A stretch of DNA of 50,801 bases from assembly GCA_025352795.1 (NCBI GenBank), contig JANXSF010000124.1:1-50801 (forward strand), in the 5' to 3' direction. Shown one piece after another: positions 41,023 through 50,661 of this stretch. The notes under the pieces are model-generated. The model searched no databases and was not told the DNA's origin. It saw nothing but the letters and a program-made list of their open reading frames with translations. How positions within the stretch are numbered: the stretch's first letter is position 1; every line of letters starts with the position of its first letter. This DNA is from Acidobacteriota bacterium. GTDB taxonomy: Bacteria > Acidobacteriota > Terriglobia > Bryobacterales > Bryobacteraceae. Both the position numbers and the translations under genes were made by a program.

Positions 41023-42618
41023 ATGAGATTCCTTTGTCTGCTGCTTCTGGTTTCCGTATTTGCTGCCAGCGGTAGCGCCATCACAATTCCACGATCTACA
41101 TTGAGCCTGACGGCTGATGAACAGGCGTGCGCGTTGGGCAAGCCTCTGGATGTGTATGCGCCTTCTTCCAGGCAAGTGTTTTTCGGCTTCACTGCGCAAT
41201 CCGTTCAAAAGGGTGATTCGCTACTGATCGAATGGGTTGACCCACAGGGAGCCGTGATCCAATCCACACCTTACAGCGGTTTGCCAATGGCTGCTCAACT
41301 GTGCTTTTTAACGCAACTTCCGATTGCTGGATTCGATGCCGCATCACGACCTGGCAACTGGAAAGTGCGCGCTACCGCAAGCGGTAAGCTGCTTCAGGAA
41401 AAGCAATTTCAAATCACTATTGATCCCAATGCCGGTAAGTTTCAAGTGGTAACCGTGGAACGCACTCCACGCACGAACGCCACAGAACTGATCCTAAATG
41501 GCTCCGGGTTTGAGCCCACCTCAGTGATTCACATTGCGCAGTACACCGCGTCAGGAGGATGGAAATATCTTTACCGTTTGGAGCCTGCTGCTTATAAACC
41601 AAATCAGATTGCAGCGATCCATGCAGGCCCCATCGCGACCGGTGATTACATGGTGATTGTGCGCAATTCCGATGGCCGGATGACGCAGCCGACGCGCTTG
41701 CTCGTAGCTTCCGATACAGGCTATAAGCTCCCCCTTGCCGCTGGTGAACCTTGGGTGATTGCCCAAGGACCATACGGTGGATTTTCGCATTTCGGGAGAA
41801 CGTCGCAAGCGTGGGATATCGCACCGATGAATGCGAAATGTGTGGTCGCCATGCGTAGCGGAATTGTGCATACTTTTGACGGAGGTTGGGGGCAGACGCA
41901 ACACATTCGATCCTTCGGAAATTACATTACGATTACCCACGATAATGGCGAGTACAGTCACTATGGGCACCTCAGCACCGGGACATTTCAAGTGACCAAC
42001 GGCCAACGCGTTGAGCAGGGTCAAGCGCTGGCGGTTGTGGGCAATTCCGGTTATACGTTTGGTGCTGGAGGTGGGCATCATATCCATGTTCAAGTGACGC
42101 GCGAGTTCAGCATCACTGCTCCCAGTATTCCCTTTCGCTTCGACGATCTTCCCGATCCTGGTCGAAGTATCAACCGTTCTGTAGTGTCGAAAAATAGTTC
42201 CCTGAAGTGCAATTGTGGCGCTGGCGCTGGGCGCGGTTCTGTGGCCATGGCCTCGCCGGGTAAGTCCAATAAATTGTCGGGAACGGTGCAAGTGGAACAA
42301 TGGTGGAGTCAAGTGGTGCAAGTGCAGCCGAAAACTGGCGTGTTGGATGTAGCTCTAACCTGGAAGGTGGAAGGTCGCAATCTGGATTTGCACTTGATCA
42401 GCCCGACTGGTAAGCATTATGGTCCGTTCTACATCACTGATGGCTACTCAAACGATGGTGCCGGGAATGAGAAAATCCACGTCGTAAGACCGGAGCCCGG
42501 TTACTGGCGTGTCTCGGTGCGAGGCATGCAGGGGCCACCTGGCGAGATTGCGTTTGAGGTGGAAAGTTCGGCAGGGCTGGTGAAGGTCGCGTCCTTAGCG
42601 TCGGACAGATTACGGTAG
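41023..42618 (+). CDS. Secreted M23 family metallopeptidase
   Basis: A 531-residue exported protein. A signal peptide (RFLCLLLLVSVFAASGSA) leads to an immunoglobulin-like region, then a LytM/M23 domain (about residues 245-375): FGRTSQAWDIAPMNAKCVVA, TITHDNGEYSHYGHLSTGTF and GHHIHVQVTREF, giving the Asp and His zinc ligands. A further beta-sandwich resembling a pre-peptidase C-terminal domain ends the protein. It probably trims cell-wall peptides or another glycine-rich substrate. Its end overlaps the next, convergent gene by nine bases. Confidence 0.88.
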   Translation: MRFLCLLLLVSVFAASGSAITIPRSTLSLTADEQACALGKPLDVYAPSSRQVFFGFTAQSVQKGDSLLIEWVDPQGAVIQSTPYSGLPMAAQLCFLTQLPIAGFDAASRPGNWKVRATASGKLLQEKQFQITIDPNAGKFQVVTVERTPRTNATELILNGSGFEPTSVIHIAQYTASGGWKYLYRLEPAAYKPNQIAAIHAGPIATGDYMVIVRNSDGRMTQPTRLLVASDTGYKLPLAAGEPWVIAQGPYGGFSHFGRTSQAWDIAPMNAKCVVAMRSGIVHTFDGGWGQTQHIRSFGNYITITHDNGEYSHYGHLSTGTFQVTNGQRVEQGQALAVVGNSGYTFGAGGGHHIHVQVTREFSITAPSIPFRFDDLPDPGRSINRSVVSKNSSLKCNCGAGAGRGSVAMASPGKSNKLSGTVQVEQWWSQVVQVQPKTGVLDVALTWKVEGRNLDLHLISPTGKHYGPFYITDGYSNDGAGNEKIHVVRPEPGYWRVSVRGMQGPPGEIAFEVESSAGLVKVASLASDRLR

Positions 42619-43758
42619 CGGAACAGTAGGCTTCACTTTACTATCTGTTTTTCGCAAATATTCCCATAGTTGCTGATCCGTTAATTTGGTTCCATCATGC
42701 GAGTAAGTAGTTGCATGTAACTTGCCTGTTGTCCCACCGACAATGAGCGTTACACGCCCCACTTTTAGGGGAGCTTTATTGGGGGCCTCCACCGTCGCCG
42801 CATAAATAAGTTTCCATTCTGAATCGTCATATCTGGTGGAATAAGCATCGATCAATCTGTAACTGGTGACATTGCGCGGCGACGTCAAATATTGCATGGC
42901 GAATGTTTTCACCTCGCTCAATTCCAGTGCAACCTTTGCCACGGTCACATCTTTTCGACTCTGCATTGGACCACTCACCATCGGCGCACGGGCGGTTAAA
43001 CTTTGCGAGTTTGGATAGTCAATCAGCGTGCCTGAAGAGTTTGCCACGATCATGCGAGCGTCGGTTTCCAGATTCTTTCGTGCAGTCAGCTTTCCGGCAA
43101 AGCTGGCAGGGGAGGTGAGCAGCATGTCCAGCGTTTGCTCTTGACGGGAAAAGTGGAACGATTGCGTTGCGCGGCTAAAGGAGCCAGTCCACTGCGTGGG
43201 TTTCGGTGAAAGCAGCAGGTTCAAAGGCAGCGAGTTGCGATGCTCCCAATCTTCCAGGAATCGTCCAGAATCAATGGGCGTAAACGTGGCTCGCACGGGG
43301 CCTTCGCCGCCATCCAACAACTTCAGTTGAAAGCCAGTTTCGTGATCACCAGTTCGCAGCACACCCAAATACACAGTGTCTTTGCGTAACTCAATTGGTT
43401 CGGGAAGCACTTGGCATGCGCGCAGAAGAAGTGCTCCACCTTTTTGGGAAGGCTGCCAGTTGTATAACGTTCCTTGCACTGAATTGCGGTGGTTGACCAA
43501 CAGCATTGGAAAATCTCGACGTGATTTCCCCAGGATTTCACAACCAGCGGCGGTCGCTGTTTCCTTATCGAATAGCGTGAGCACCGTGGAACCGTCACCC
43601 TGAATAAAGTCCGCCAGTTCCCCGGTTATTTGTATGGTGGCGTTTTGACGCAGGCGGGGGTCTCGTTTGTTGAAAAGCGCCGATAGGTCAGCCAATTCAA
43701 ACACTGGCAAAGGTGCCGCCAGCAGCGGTAGAGCTAACATCATTGCCAGGTTGCGCAT
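42610..43758 (-). CDS. Secreted hypothetical protein
   Basis: A 382-residue protein from ATG 43758, with GGAGG just upstream. Signal peptide (LAMMLALPLLAAPLPVFELA). The body is beta-rich, with ATIQITGELADFIQGDGSTV resembling an OB-like strand set, and no catalytic pattern I recognise. It is last in the run that begins with the TonB receptor, 60 bases after the esterase gene, so it may serve the same uptake/oxidation function. Confidence 0.6.
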   Translation of the reverse strand: MRNLAMMLALPLLAAPLPVFELADLSALFNKRDPRLRQNATIQITGELADFIQGDGSTVLTLFDKETATAAGCEILGKSRRDFPMLLVNHRNSVQGTLYNWQPSQKGGALLLRACQVLPEPIELRKDTVYLGVLRTGDHETGFQLKLLDGGEGPVRATFTPIDSGRFLEDWEHRNSLPLNLLLSPKPTQWTGSFSRATQSFHFSRQEQTLDMLLTSPASFAGKLTARKNLETDARMIVANSSGTLIDYPNSQSLTARAPMVSGPMQSRKDVTVAKVALELSEVKTFAMQYLTSPRNVTSYRLIDAYSTRYDDSEWKLIYAATVEAPNKAPLKVGRVTLIVGGTTGKLHATTYSHDGTKLTDQQLWEYLRKTDSKVKPTVPLP

Positions 43759-43818
43759 ACACCTCCAATAAATTATGACCAATAAATTGAGACGCAAAAA
43801 CGGGTCGATTCGTTTACT

Positions 43819-44706
43819 CTAATTTGGTTTTGACATGCCTACGTCAATCATCCAATCCTGCAATCGAAGTGTCCAGGTTGTATGAATAAATTTGCCAGTC
43901 ACGCCTGGACGATAGCCAAAGCCATGGCCGCCGCTATTATAAATGTGCAATTCTGCAGGCACTCCGGCTTTTTTAAGTTCCAAATAAAGAGCCGGGATGG
44001 CAGTGGATGGGCCGCGATCGTTGTCTGCACAAAGCAAAAAAGTGGGCGGGGTATCTTTGACTACAACAACCGTTTCAGCACGGATACCAGGATAGATAAG
44101 AATCTGATAGTCAGGTCGCGAACTGAATTTTTCAATCGGATCCGATGCGTCGGGCTTGCCTGCATCGAAACGTGTGGATGCCAGCACCGCAATTTCGCCA
44201 CCTGCGGAGAAACCCATCACGCCGATTTTATTTCCATTCACGTTGAAATCTGCAGCGTGCGACCGAACCAACCGGATGGCCCGTTGCGCATCGGCGAAAG
44301 GATGCTCAGCAATCTTATACGTAGATTCCGATTCTCTTGCCAATCTATACTTCAATACAAATGCGGCGATGCCAATGCTGTTTAGAAATTCGGCAACGTT
44401 GGTTCCTTCAGTATCAATCGAAAGAAAACGATGACCGCCTCCAGGGGCGATGATCATAGCCGCACCGGTGGCTTTTTCCTTCGATGGCAAATAGACCATC
44501 AAGGATGGATTGTGGATGCTGGCCACTTTGAAGGAGTCGCCTTGCTTACTGGGCGCAATCAGGGTTTCTTTCTTGCTTGCCATGGCCTCAGAACCCGGCG
44601 CTCCGTTCGGCCACAAAGGGATGGATTCGCCATTGGCAGCAAATGCGCAGGGGACTAACAATGAACATGCAATAAGGTAGTTTCTCAAAGTGGATGATAA
44701 TTTCAT
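43819..44706 (-). CDS. Secreted alpha/beta hydrolase (acetyl-xylan esterase/BD-FAE-like)
   Basis: A 295-residue exported esterase from ATG 44706 (AGGAAG upstream). A signal peptide (YLIACSLLVPCAFA) is followed by the IPLWPNGAPGSEAMA lead common in this esterase group, an oxyanion region APGGGHRFLSIDTEG, the nucleophile elbow GVMGFSAGGEIAV (GFSAG) and a late His in NSGGHGFGYRPGV. The family removes acetyl or feruloyl groups from plant polymers. It is 29 bases after the PQQ dehydrogenase gene. Confidence 0.88.
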   Translation of the reverse strand: MKLSSTLRNYLIACSLLVPCAFAANGESIPLWPNGAPGSEAMASKKETLIAPSKQGDSFKVASIHNPSLMVYLPSKEKATGAAMIIAPGGGHRFLSIDTEGTNVAEFLNSIGIAAFVLKYRLARESESTYKIAEHPFADAQRAIRLVRSHAADFNVNGNKIGVMGFSAGGEIAVLASTRFDAGKPDASDPIEKFSSRPDYQILIYPGIRAETVVVVKDTPPTFLLCADNDRGPSTAIPALYLELKKAGVPAELHIYNSGGHGFGYRPGVTGKFIHTTWTLRLQDWMIDVGMSKPN

Positions 44707-44735
44707 GTTTACTTCCTTTTTCAAATTTAAATGAA

Positions 44736-46739
44736 CTACGGGATGGCCAGCGCAATCAATTCGGCTGGCGTACCCCGGGCACCGGTTGCAACCACTATGT
44801 ATTGTTTGTCATCAATCATATAAGTTATGGGAACGCCAGTGGTGCTGGCAGGCAGAGTCAACTCATGAATGATAGCGCCGGTCTTTTTGTCAATCGCGCG
44901 AAAAATCTTACCGCCTGCGCCTGGCCCGGCGTTGTACAGGCCGGAACCATCGGCACCAAACAACAATGCCTTGGTCACTAACAACGGGGAACGTTCCGGC
45001 TTGCCAGCATTCTTCAAATCAATTCCTTTCATAGCAGGGTGAATCTTGACAGCTTCCGGGGCGTCGCCATTGGCGATCATCCAAACGTGGTTACCACTGT
45101 TCAGGTCAATCGCCGTAATGCGTCCCCATGGTGGCTTCACCAGCGGCAAACCTTGCGGCCCAATGTTCGGGCGAACGGCACCTTCGCCACTGCTGAACCG
45201 GGGCATGCCCCCTGCTGCATCTGGTGGCCTGCCTCCAGGGCGTCCGCTCATCGCAACATAACCCATGTCGGAACGTTTAGGGTCAGCCAGGATGAGCGAC
45301 AGACTATCGGGATTGGTAACCGAGGAAACATAAAGAATGCCGGTTTCAGGATCGAATGCGCCACCGGGCCAATTCGCGCCCCCCGTGTGATGCGGCAGGA
45401 TTAACGCACCCAGTTTGCCATTCGTATCGCGTACCAGTGGAGGAAGAAATAGCGGCCCCAGTTGATACTTTTCGGCAATGATCATTGCTTCCGCTTTCAG
45501 TTGGGGAGTGAAATCAATCAGGTCATCGGTGGTAATTCCTTGCCTATCAAACGGTGCAGGCTTGGTTGGAAACGGCTGGGTCGCTGAAGTCCTTTCACCG
45601 GGGACACTGGATTGCGGTACTGCCCGTTCTTCAATGGGCCACACGGGACGGCCAGTTGCCCGATCAAACACAAAGGTGAATGCTTGTTTGGTGACTTGCG
45701 CCACCGCTTTAATCTTCTTCCCGTCTACTGTGATATCGGCAAGAATCGGCGGCGAGGAAATGTCCCAGTCCCAAAGATCGTGATGAATTGTTTGGAAGTG
45801 CCAAATGCGTTTGCCCGTCCGCGTATCCAGGAAAACCAGGCTATCGGCAAAAAGATTGTCACCTAAACGGGTTCCACCATAAAAATCGCCAGTGGGCATT
45901 TCCACGGGGATGTAGACATAGCCCAGCTCTTCATCACCGCTCAGAGGAGCCCATGCGCCAGTATTGCCAGTGTATTTCCAGGACTCTTTTTCCCAAGTTT
46001 CGTTGCCCAATTCGCCGGGGCGGGGAATAGTTCGAAAAGTCCAGACACGTTTGCCGCTGCGCACGTCGTAGCCGCGAATATAACCGGGCACGTTCACCTT
46101 GGAAACTGGCGCACTGCCTGCTTGCAGAGCAGCGCCCACAACTACAACATCGCGAATGACAATGGCCGGTGAACTGGACCCAATCTGGCCAGGCTTCACC
46201 AAATCCCGATCCAGCCCTTCGGTCAGTTCAACAATTCCACTCTTCCCAAAGTTAGCAATGGGAATACCGGTTTTCGCGTTCAGAGCAATCAATTGAAAGC
46301 CAGGTGAAATAAGTAGAATGCGCTGATCGTTCTTGCCATTTGTCCAGTAAGCCAGTCCTCGATTCTGGGTACGAACCGCTCTGTCTCCCCGTTCTCCTTC
46401 ATCCAGCCGATACATCCAAAGTGTCTCGCCAGTAGCTGCATCTACCGCCACCGCGTCCCGTCGGGAACCAGCGGTAAAGTATAGAATGCCGCCTACCATC
46501 AATGGCGTCACTTCCCAGTTGTAATCAGGCCGAGGACCAAAATTTTCAGCCTTCCACCGCCAGGCAATTTCCAACTGCTTCACATTGGACGCATTGATCT
46601 GGCTAAGCGGCGAATACTTGGTACTGCCCGCATCGCCGCCGTAATAGCGCCATTCGCCATTTGTTGCGCCTTTCTGTGCATGCACATTTGTGAGGAGTGG
46701 AATGGATAAAGCAAGAAGACCGAGTTGATGAAATGTCAT
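44736..46739 (-). CDS. PQQ-dependent dehydrogenase (soluble quinoprotein, GDH-like)
   Basis: A 667-residue periplasmic enzyme. Signal peptide (QLGLLALSIPLLTNVHA), then an eight-bladed propeller marked by repeated tryptophan-docking motifs: EWRYYGGDAGSTKYSPLSQI, GETLWMYRLDEG, GKRVWTFRTIP, GKRIWHFQTIHHDLWDWDIS, GNHVWMIANGD. The HHDLWDWD stretch is the characteristic quinone-site part of membrane-GDH/gluconate-type enzymes; the N-terminal membrane domain of mGDH is absent. The substrate is probably an alcohol or sugar. It overlaps the cytochrome gene by four bases, which would be its electron acceptor. Confidence 0.92.
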   Translation of the reverse strand: MTFHQLGLLALSIPLLTNVHAQKGATNGEWRYYGGDAGSTKYSPLSQINASNVKQLEIAWRWKAENFGPRPDYNWEVTPLMVGGILYFTAGSRRDAVAVDAATGETLWMYRLDEGERGDRAVRTQNRGLAYWTNGKNDQRILLISPGFQLIALNAKTGIPIANFGKSGIVELTEGLDRDLVKPGQIGSSSPAIVIRDVVVVGAALQAGSAPVSKVNVPGYIRGYDVRSGKRVWTFRTIPRPGELGNETWEKESWKYTGNTGAWAPLSGDEELGYVYIPVEMPTGDFYGGTRLGDNLFADSLVFLDTRTGKRIWHFQTIHHDLWDWDISSPPILADITVDGKKIKAVAQVTKQAFTFVFDRATGRPVWPIEERAVPQSSVPGERTSATQPFPTKPAPFDRQGITTDDLIDFTPQLKAEAMIIAEKYQLGPLFLPPLVRDTNGKLGALILPHHTGGANWPGGAFDPETGILYVSSVTNPDSLSLILADPKRSDMGYVAMSGRPGGRPPDAAGGMPRFSSGEGAVRPNIGPQGLPLVKPPWGRITAIDLNSGNHVWMIANGDAPEAVKIHPAMKGIDLKNAGKPERSPLLVTKALLFGADGSGLYNAGPGAGGKIFRAIDKKTGAIIHELTLPASTTGVPITYMIDDKQYIVVATGARGTPAELIALAIP

Positions 46740-47146
46740 TGTTTTGGTTGGATTATGATTTGGCTCATGACGGCTGCATCAGAATCAAGTTCGACGTCCC
46801 CAGCAGGAAAGCCATTCGATTTTAGAAGGTAGGTGATGATATCGGTACCTTGGCGGCGGCTCAACTTGCCCGGGCCATCTGATGGCATGGTTTTACGGGT
46901 GAGGTCCACCAGTTCACCGACAGATTTACCATTCCACTTGTCCAGAAAATCACGGTCAACTAGTGGTGGAGAATTCTCGCCCCCCAGCAAGGCATCCCCG
47001 TGACAGCGTGCGCATTGGGAGTTGTAAGCTTTTTCTCCACGGCTGGCTTGGTCTTTGGAATAAACGCCATTCCAAACGGAGCGGGAACCAGCCATTGCTG
47101 CTCCAGCCAAGATTATAAAAGGAACGAAATGTATTGATGAAATCAC
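46736..47146 (-). CDS. c-type cytochrome, partner of the PQQ dehydrogenase
   Basis: A 136-residue exported mono-haem cytochrome from GTG 47146 (TTG 47194 would overlap the TonB gene). Signal-like segment IHFVPFIILAGAAMAG, then GEKAYNSQCARCHGDALLGG with haem motif CARCH, and TMPSDGPGKLS with the likely axial methionine. It is coupled to the dehydrogenase by an ATGA overlap and should pass electrons from PQQ to the respiratory chain. Confidence 0.88.
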   Translation of the reverse strand: MISSIHFVPFIILAGAAMAGSRSVWNGVYSKDQASRGEKAYNSQCARCHGDALLGGENSPPLVDRDFLDKWNGKSVGELVDLTRKTMPSDGPGKLSRRQGTDIITYLLKSNGFPAGDVELDSDAAVMSQIIIQPKQ

Positions 47147-47171
47147 ATTACCGCCATAGAAAGATGTTGCA

Positions 47172-50100
47172 TCAAAAATTGTACTTGAGCGCAAACTGGA
47201 TTTGCCGCATGGTGGTTACCGTGCCTCGAATCTGGCCAAAGCTGGATGCCGGGCCAGCCGGTGCTGCATTCTGATTTCCCCAGTTGGCGTTGGGACTTCC
47301 CAACTCCACATGGTTCGGAGCATTAAACATTTCCATGCGGAATTGTAAGGCATGTTTTTCGGTGATGCGGAAGTCTTTGATGGTGGAAAAATCAAAGTTC
47401 ACTTGCCGGGGACCGCGCAGATTGTTTCGAGCACAGTTGCCGTATTGTCCAGCAATTGAATTGGAAAAGGCGGCTGAGTTCAGGTATGCATCGGCGGTGT
47501 GGTTGGCCAAAATTGGATTCACCCCGGCACTGCAATTGAGCCGCGTGCTGGCAGGTACAAAAGAAGTGCCCGCTGAATCCCATGACGTGGTGTCCAAGGC
47601 ATTCCCATTCTGAGCCGTGGCGATGGTGCTTACCTGCCAACCTCCAACTATCTGGTTTAAGATGCCGCCATGATCCAGATAAGTTTTTCTCTTGCCGAAC
47701 GAAAGCGAGTAAAGGATGGAAGCAACAAAACGGTTGGGAATGTTGAAGGTGGAATACCCATGGTCACAGGATCGGCAACGCATATCCTGCGGGGCAAATT
47801 CATTTCCTGGTCCGCGAATGGCACTGGCGTCATCCAGCGCTTTTGACCATGTGTAGCTGAACAGTGTGGTGAGGTTTTTCCCCACGCGTTGGCTTAGTTT
47901 GGTGGTGAAACTGTTATAACTTCCCACGCCATCGCTCTGCACGTATTGAATACCCAGCCATTCCGGATAGGGTGCCCGCAGGGCGAAAGCGGTCACTCCA
48001 GGAAGTGGGGCATTCTCGTTCGATAGTCTGGCCAGCTTTCTACTCGGAGAACCGTTATAGCCAAATTCAAGAGTGGACCCGTTGCCCAGCGAGCGCTGAA
48101 CATTGAACAGGTAGTTCATGGTGTAAGTGGTGGCCATATTGTAATCGGCACCCCAGGTAAGGCTGGTTGTGACGCCCGCTGGCAATGCCGCCAAATTCAA
48201 GAAGTTGGTGTAGCCATAGATGGGCTTCGCCCGTTGGTCCGGCGTGACTCCTGTACGACCGCCCAATCCACGATTAAGATCGAAGATGGAGTTCTTACTT
48301 TCCTGCGAAAAGAAGATCCCAAAGCCAGTGCGGATGGACCACTTATCAGACGGGCTATAAGCAATGCCCAGACGCGGTGCAAAGTTGTTGAAATCGGTTT
48401 TGATCAGCCTATCGCCTAAGCGTCCATCTCTGGTCACCTGCACTTGTGAGGCAAGTGCACCATTGGCGACCGCACCGGTGTAACGGAAATCCAGTCCATC
48501 GTAGAAACTTCCAGTGCCGGTACGCACGTAAACGGGATGCTTCGATGGATCGGGTTCATTGGCAATATTCGGCAGCGGCTGTCGCAATTGAAAATTCACG
48601 GAATGGCCAGACACATCCTGCAGCGGCTGAGCCACTTCCCAACGCAAGCTGGCGGTCACAGTAACGTGGGGAAGCACCTTCCATGTGTCGTCCAAATAGC
48701 CCGCCCATTCGTTATTGCGGAAATCACCTTGGGCAAGAGCCACGGCGATGTCGGCACGAAAGAAGTTTCCCAGCAGAAAGTCGGCACCCGAATAGCCGCC
48801 ACTCAAAGTATTTGCGTTGGCCGTATAACTCCCGTTGAACTGGAACTGTCCCCGTGGAAACTCATTGCCAATCTGAGGAAATTTGTTATAGCGGTACTCG
48901 CCATTCGCAGCGAGTGTTTCCCAATGATCCATGAAAAATTATCGACGAACTGAAAGGTCTTGTTGTTAATGGAAAACGGGCTGCTGGTGGCATTGCCGAA
49001 GCTGGTCAGGTTGTTAGTCAGACCAATATTGGGAATTCCCCAGGAGTTAGGGCCGGTAATTTTTAACTGCAGTCCCAGCGCCGCGTTGACGTCTTCCACA
49101 CCAGCGAGCTGCTGGCCGATTACATTGAACAGGGAGTTGTAACCAAAGCGCGCTTCATTTACTTTTGTGGGCGAAAGGATGCGTGTATTGGACAACACCC
49201 ACTGGCTGGCTCTTGTGTACAGCACGCTTCCATCCACAGTCAGGCCCGGTGTGACGGTGGATTCATCGGTCCAGCTATAGCGGCCAAACCACTGTGACTT
49301 GGGGCTCTCATTGAAGTCGATGCGCGCGGTGAATTGATCTTTGTCGATCGGAGTCTTGGCTGAGTACTCATAATTATTGTTGGGCAATCCACCCGCAGTC
49401 TGGGTGATGTTTGGCAGCGGGTAGTATTTGTTCATCAAGTACAGCGAGTTTTTGTCGGCGCGGCTGGGCGGAATCTGATTGTTGGGGAACGGTGCGGAGG
49501 TAATGTTTGGTGCGGTGGTTCCAACTCGGGTTAGCGGGTCCTGCAAGGACGTTGGCACACCAACGAAATCGCCGTTGCGCATGGCCGCAGTAAGTGTGGT
49601 GGCGCTTGCCACGCGCGTGGTTCGTGATTTGAAACCTTCATAATTCGTCATGAAGAAAAGTCGATTTTTCCCGTTAAACACTTTGGGAATCTGAATCGGC
49701 CCACCCAGTGTGTATCCATATTGATTTTGTCGAAATGGGGATTTTGCGGGCCGCGTGCCCAGAAAGTCATAGGGCTTTGCGTCCAGCGAGTTGTTGCGAA
49801 GAAAATCGAACACGGTTCCGTGATAGCTGTTTGAACCAGGTTTTGTGGAGACGTTTACCTGCCCCGCTTCCCTACCGAATTCAGCCGGATAGATTCCCGA
49901 TTGAACCTTGAATTCCTGCAAAGCGTCCACCGAGGGCAGCACAACATATAGGTTGAAATTGATATCGGTGTTGACCACTCCATCCAGCGTGTAGTTATTC
50001 CAGGTGGCGCGCGATCCGGCAAGTGACATGGTGAGAGCAGCACGAGTCCCACCCTGACGGTTGGCAGCCTGTGTTGCGGGAGTGAATCCGAATGTGACCC

Positions 50101-50572
50101 CTGGGCTGAGTGCCACCAGACTAAAGAAGTTGCGACCATTTAGTGGCAACTCCACAATGCGCTTTTCTTCGATTACAGTTCCCACCGTGGCGTTTTCAGT
50201 AGTAAGCAACTGGCCGGAAGCGCTGACGTCAATGGTTTGGGTGGCTTGCCCAACATTAAGATTGAAATCCACGCGGGCCGTTTGCTGCACCTGCAGTTCC
50301 ACGTTGGTCTTCACCACAGCTTCAAAACCCGCAGCGGCAACCTTGATTTGATAAGTCCCTGGAAGCAAATTCGGGAAACTGTAAATGTCAACCGTGTTAG
50401 TGGATGTGGAGCGCGCCACATTCGTTGCCGAATTAGTTACTGTAACTGGAGCGCCTGGAATGGCGGCCCCGCTTTGATCTTTTACTTCACCGGTAATTTC
50501 ACCGGAAGTCTGTGCGATCAACATCCCAGTGGGCAAGCAGAACAAAGCAGCAACCAGTAATTTATGGATCAT
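47172..50572 (-). pseudogene. Oar-like TonB-dependent receptor, split by a frameshift near 48900
   Basis: Two overlapping frames together give one typical acidobacterial Oar-like receptor of about 1,130 residues. The 5' part (from ATG 50572) has a signal peptide (LLVAALFCLPTGMLIAQ), a carboxypeptidase-regulatory domain (GEITGEVKDQSGAAIPGAPV), a plug with RIVELPLNGRNFFSLVALSP and barrel strands to FSWIIGKHSLR at about 48905. The 3' part continues without loss as NGEYRYNKFPQIGNEFPRGQ and ends QIRGTVTTMRQIQFALKYNF at 47172. The reading frame slips by one (or four) bases in between. It may be a real mutation or a sequencing error. Confidence 0.88.
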
Positions 50573-50661
50573 TGAAGACACCTATATTTCATGAAGTTAA
50601 ACCGAAGCGATTTGGAGTCTATCACATTGCGGTGAAGGGTACATTGGTGCTTCGCTGTATA

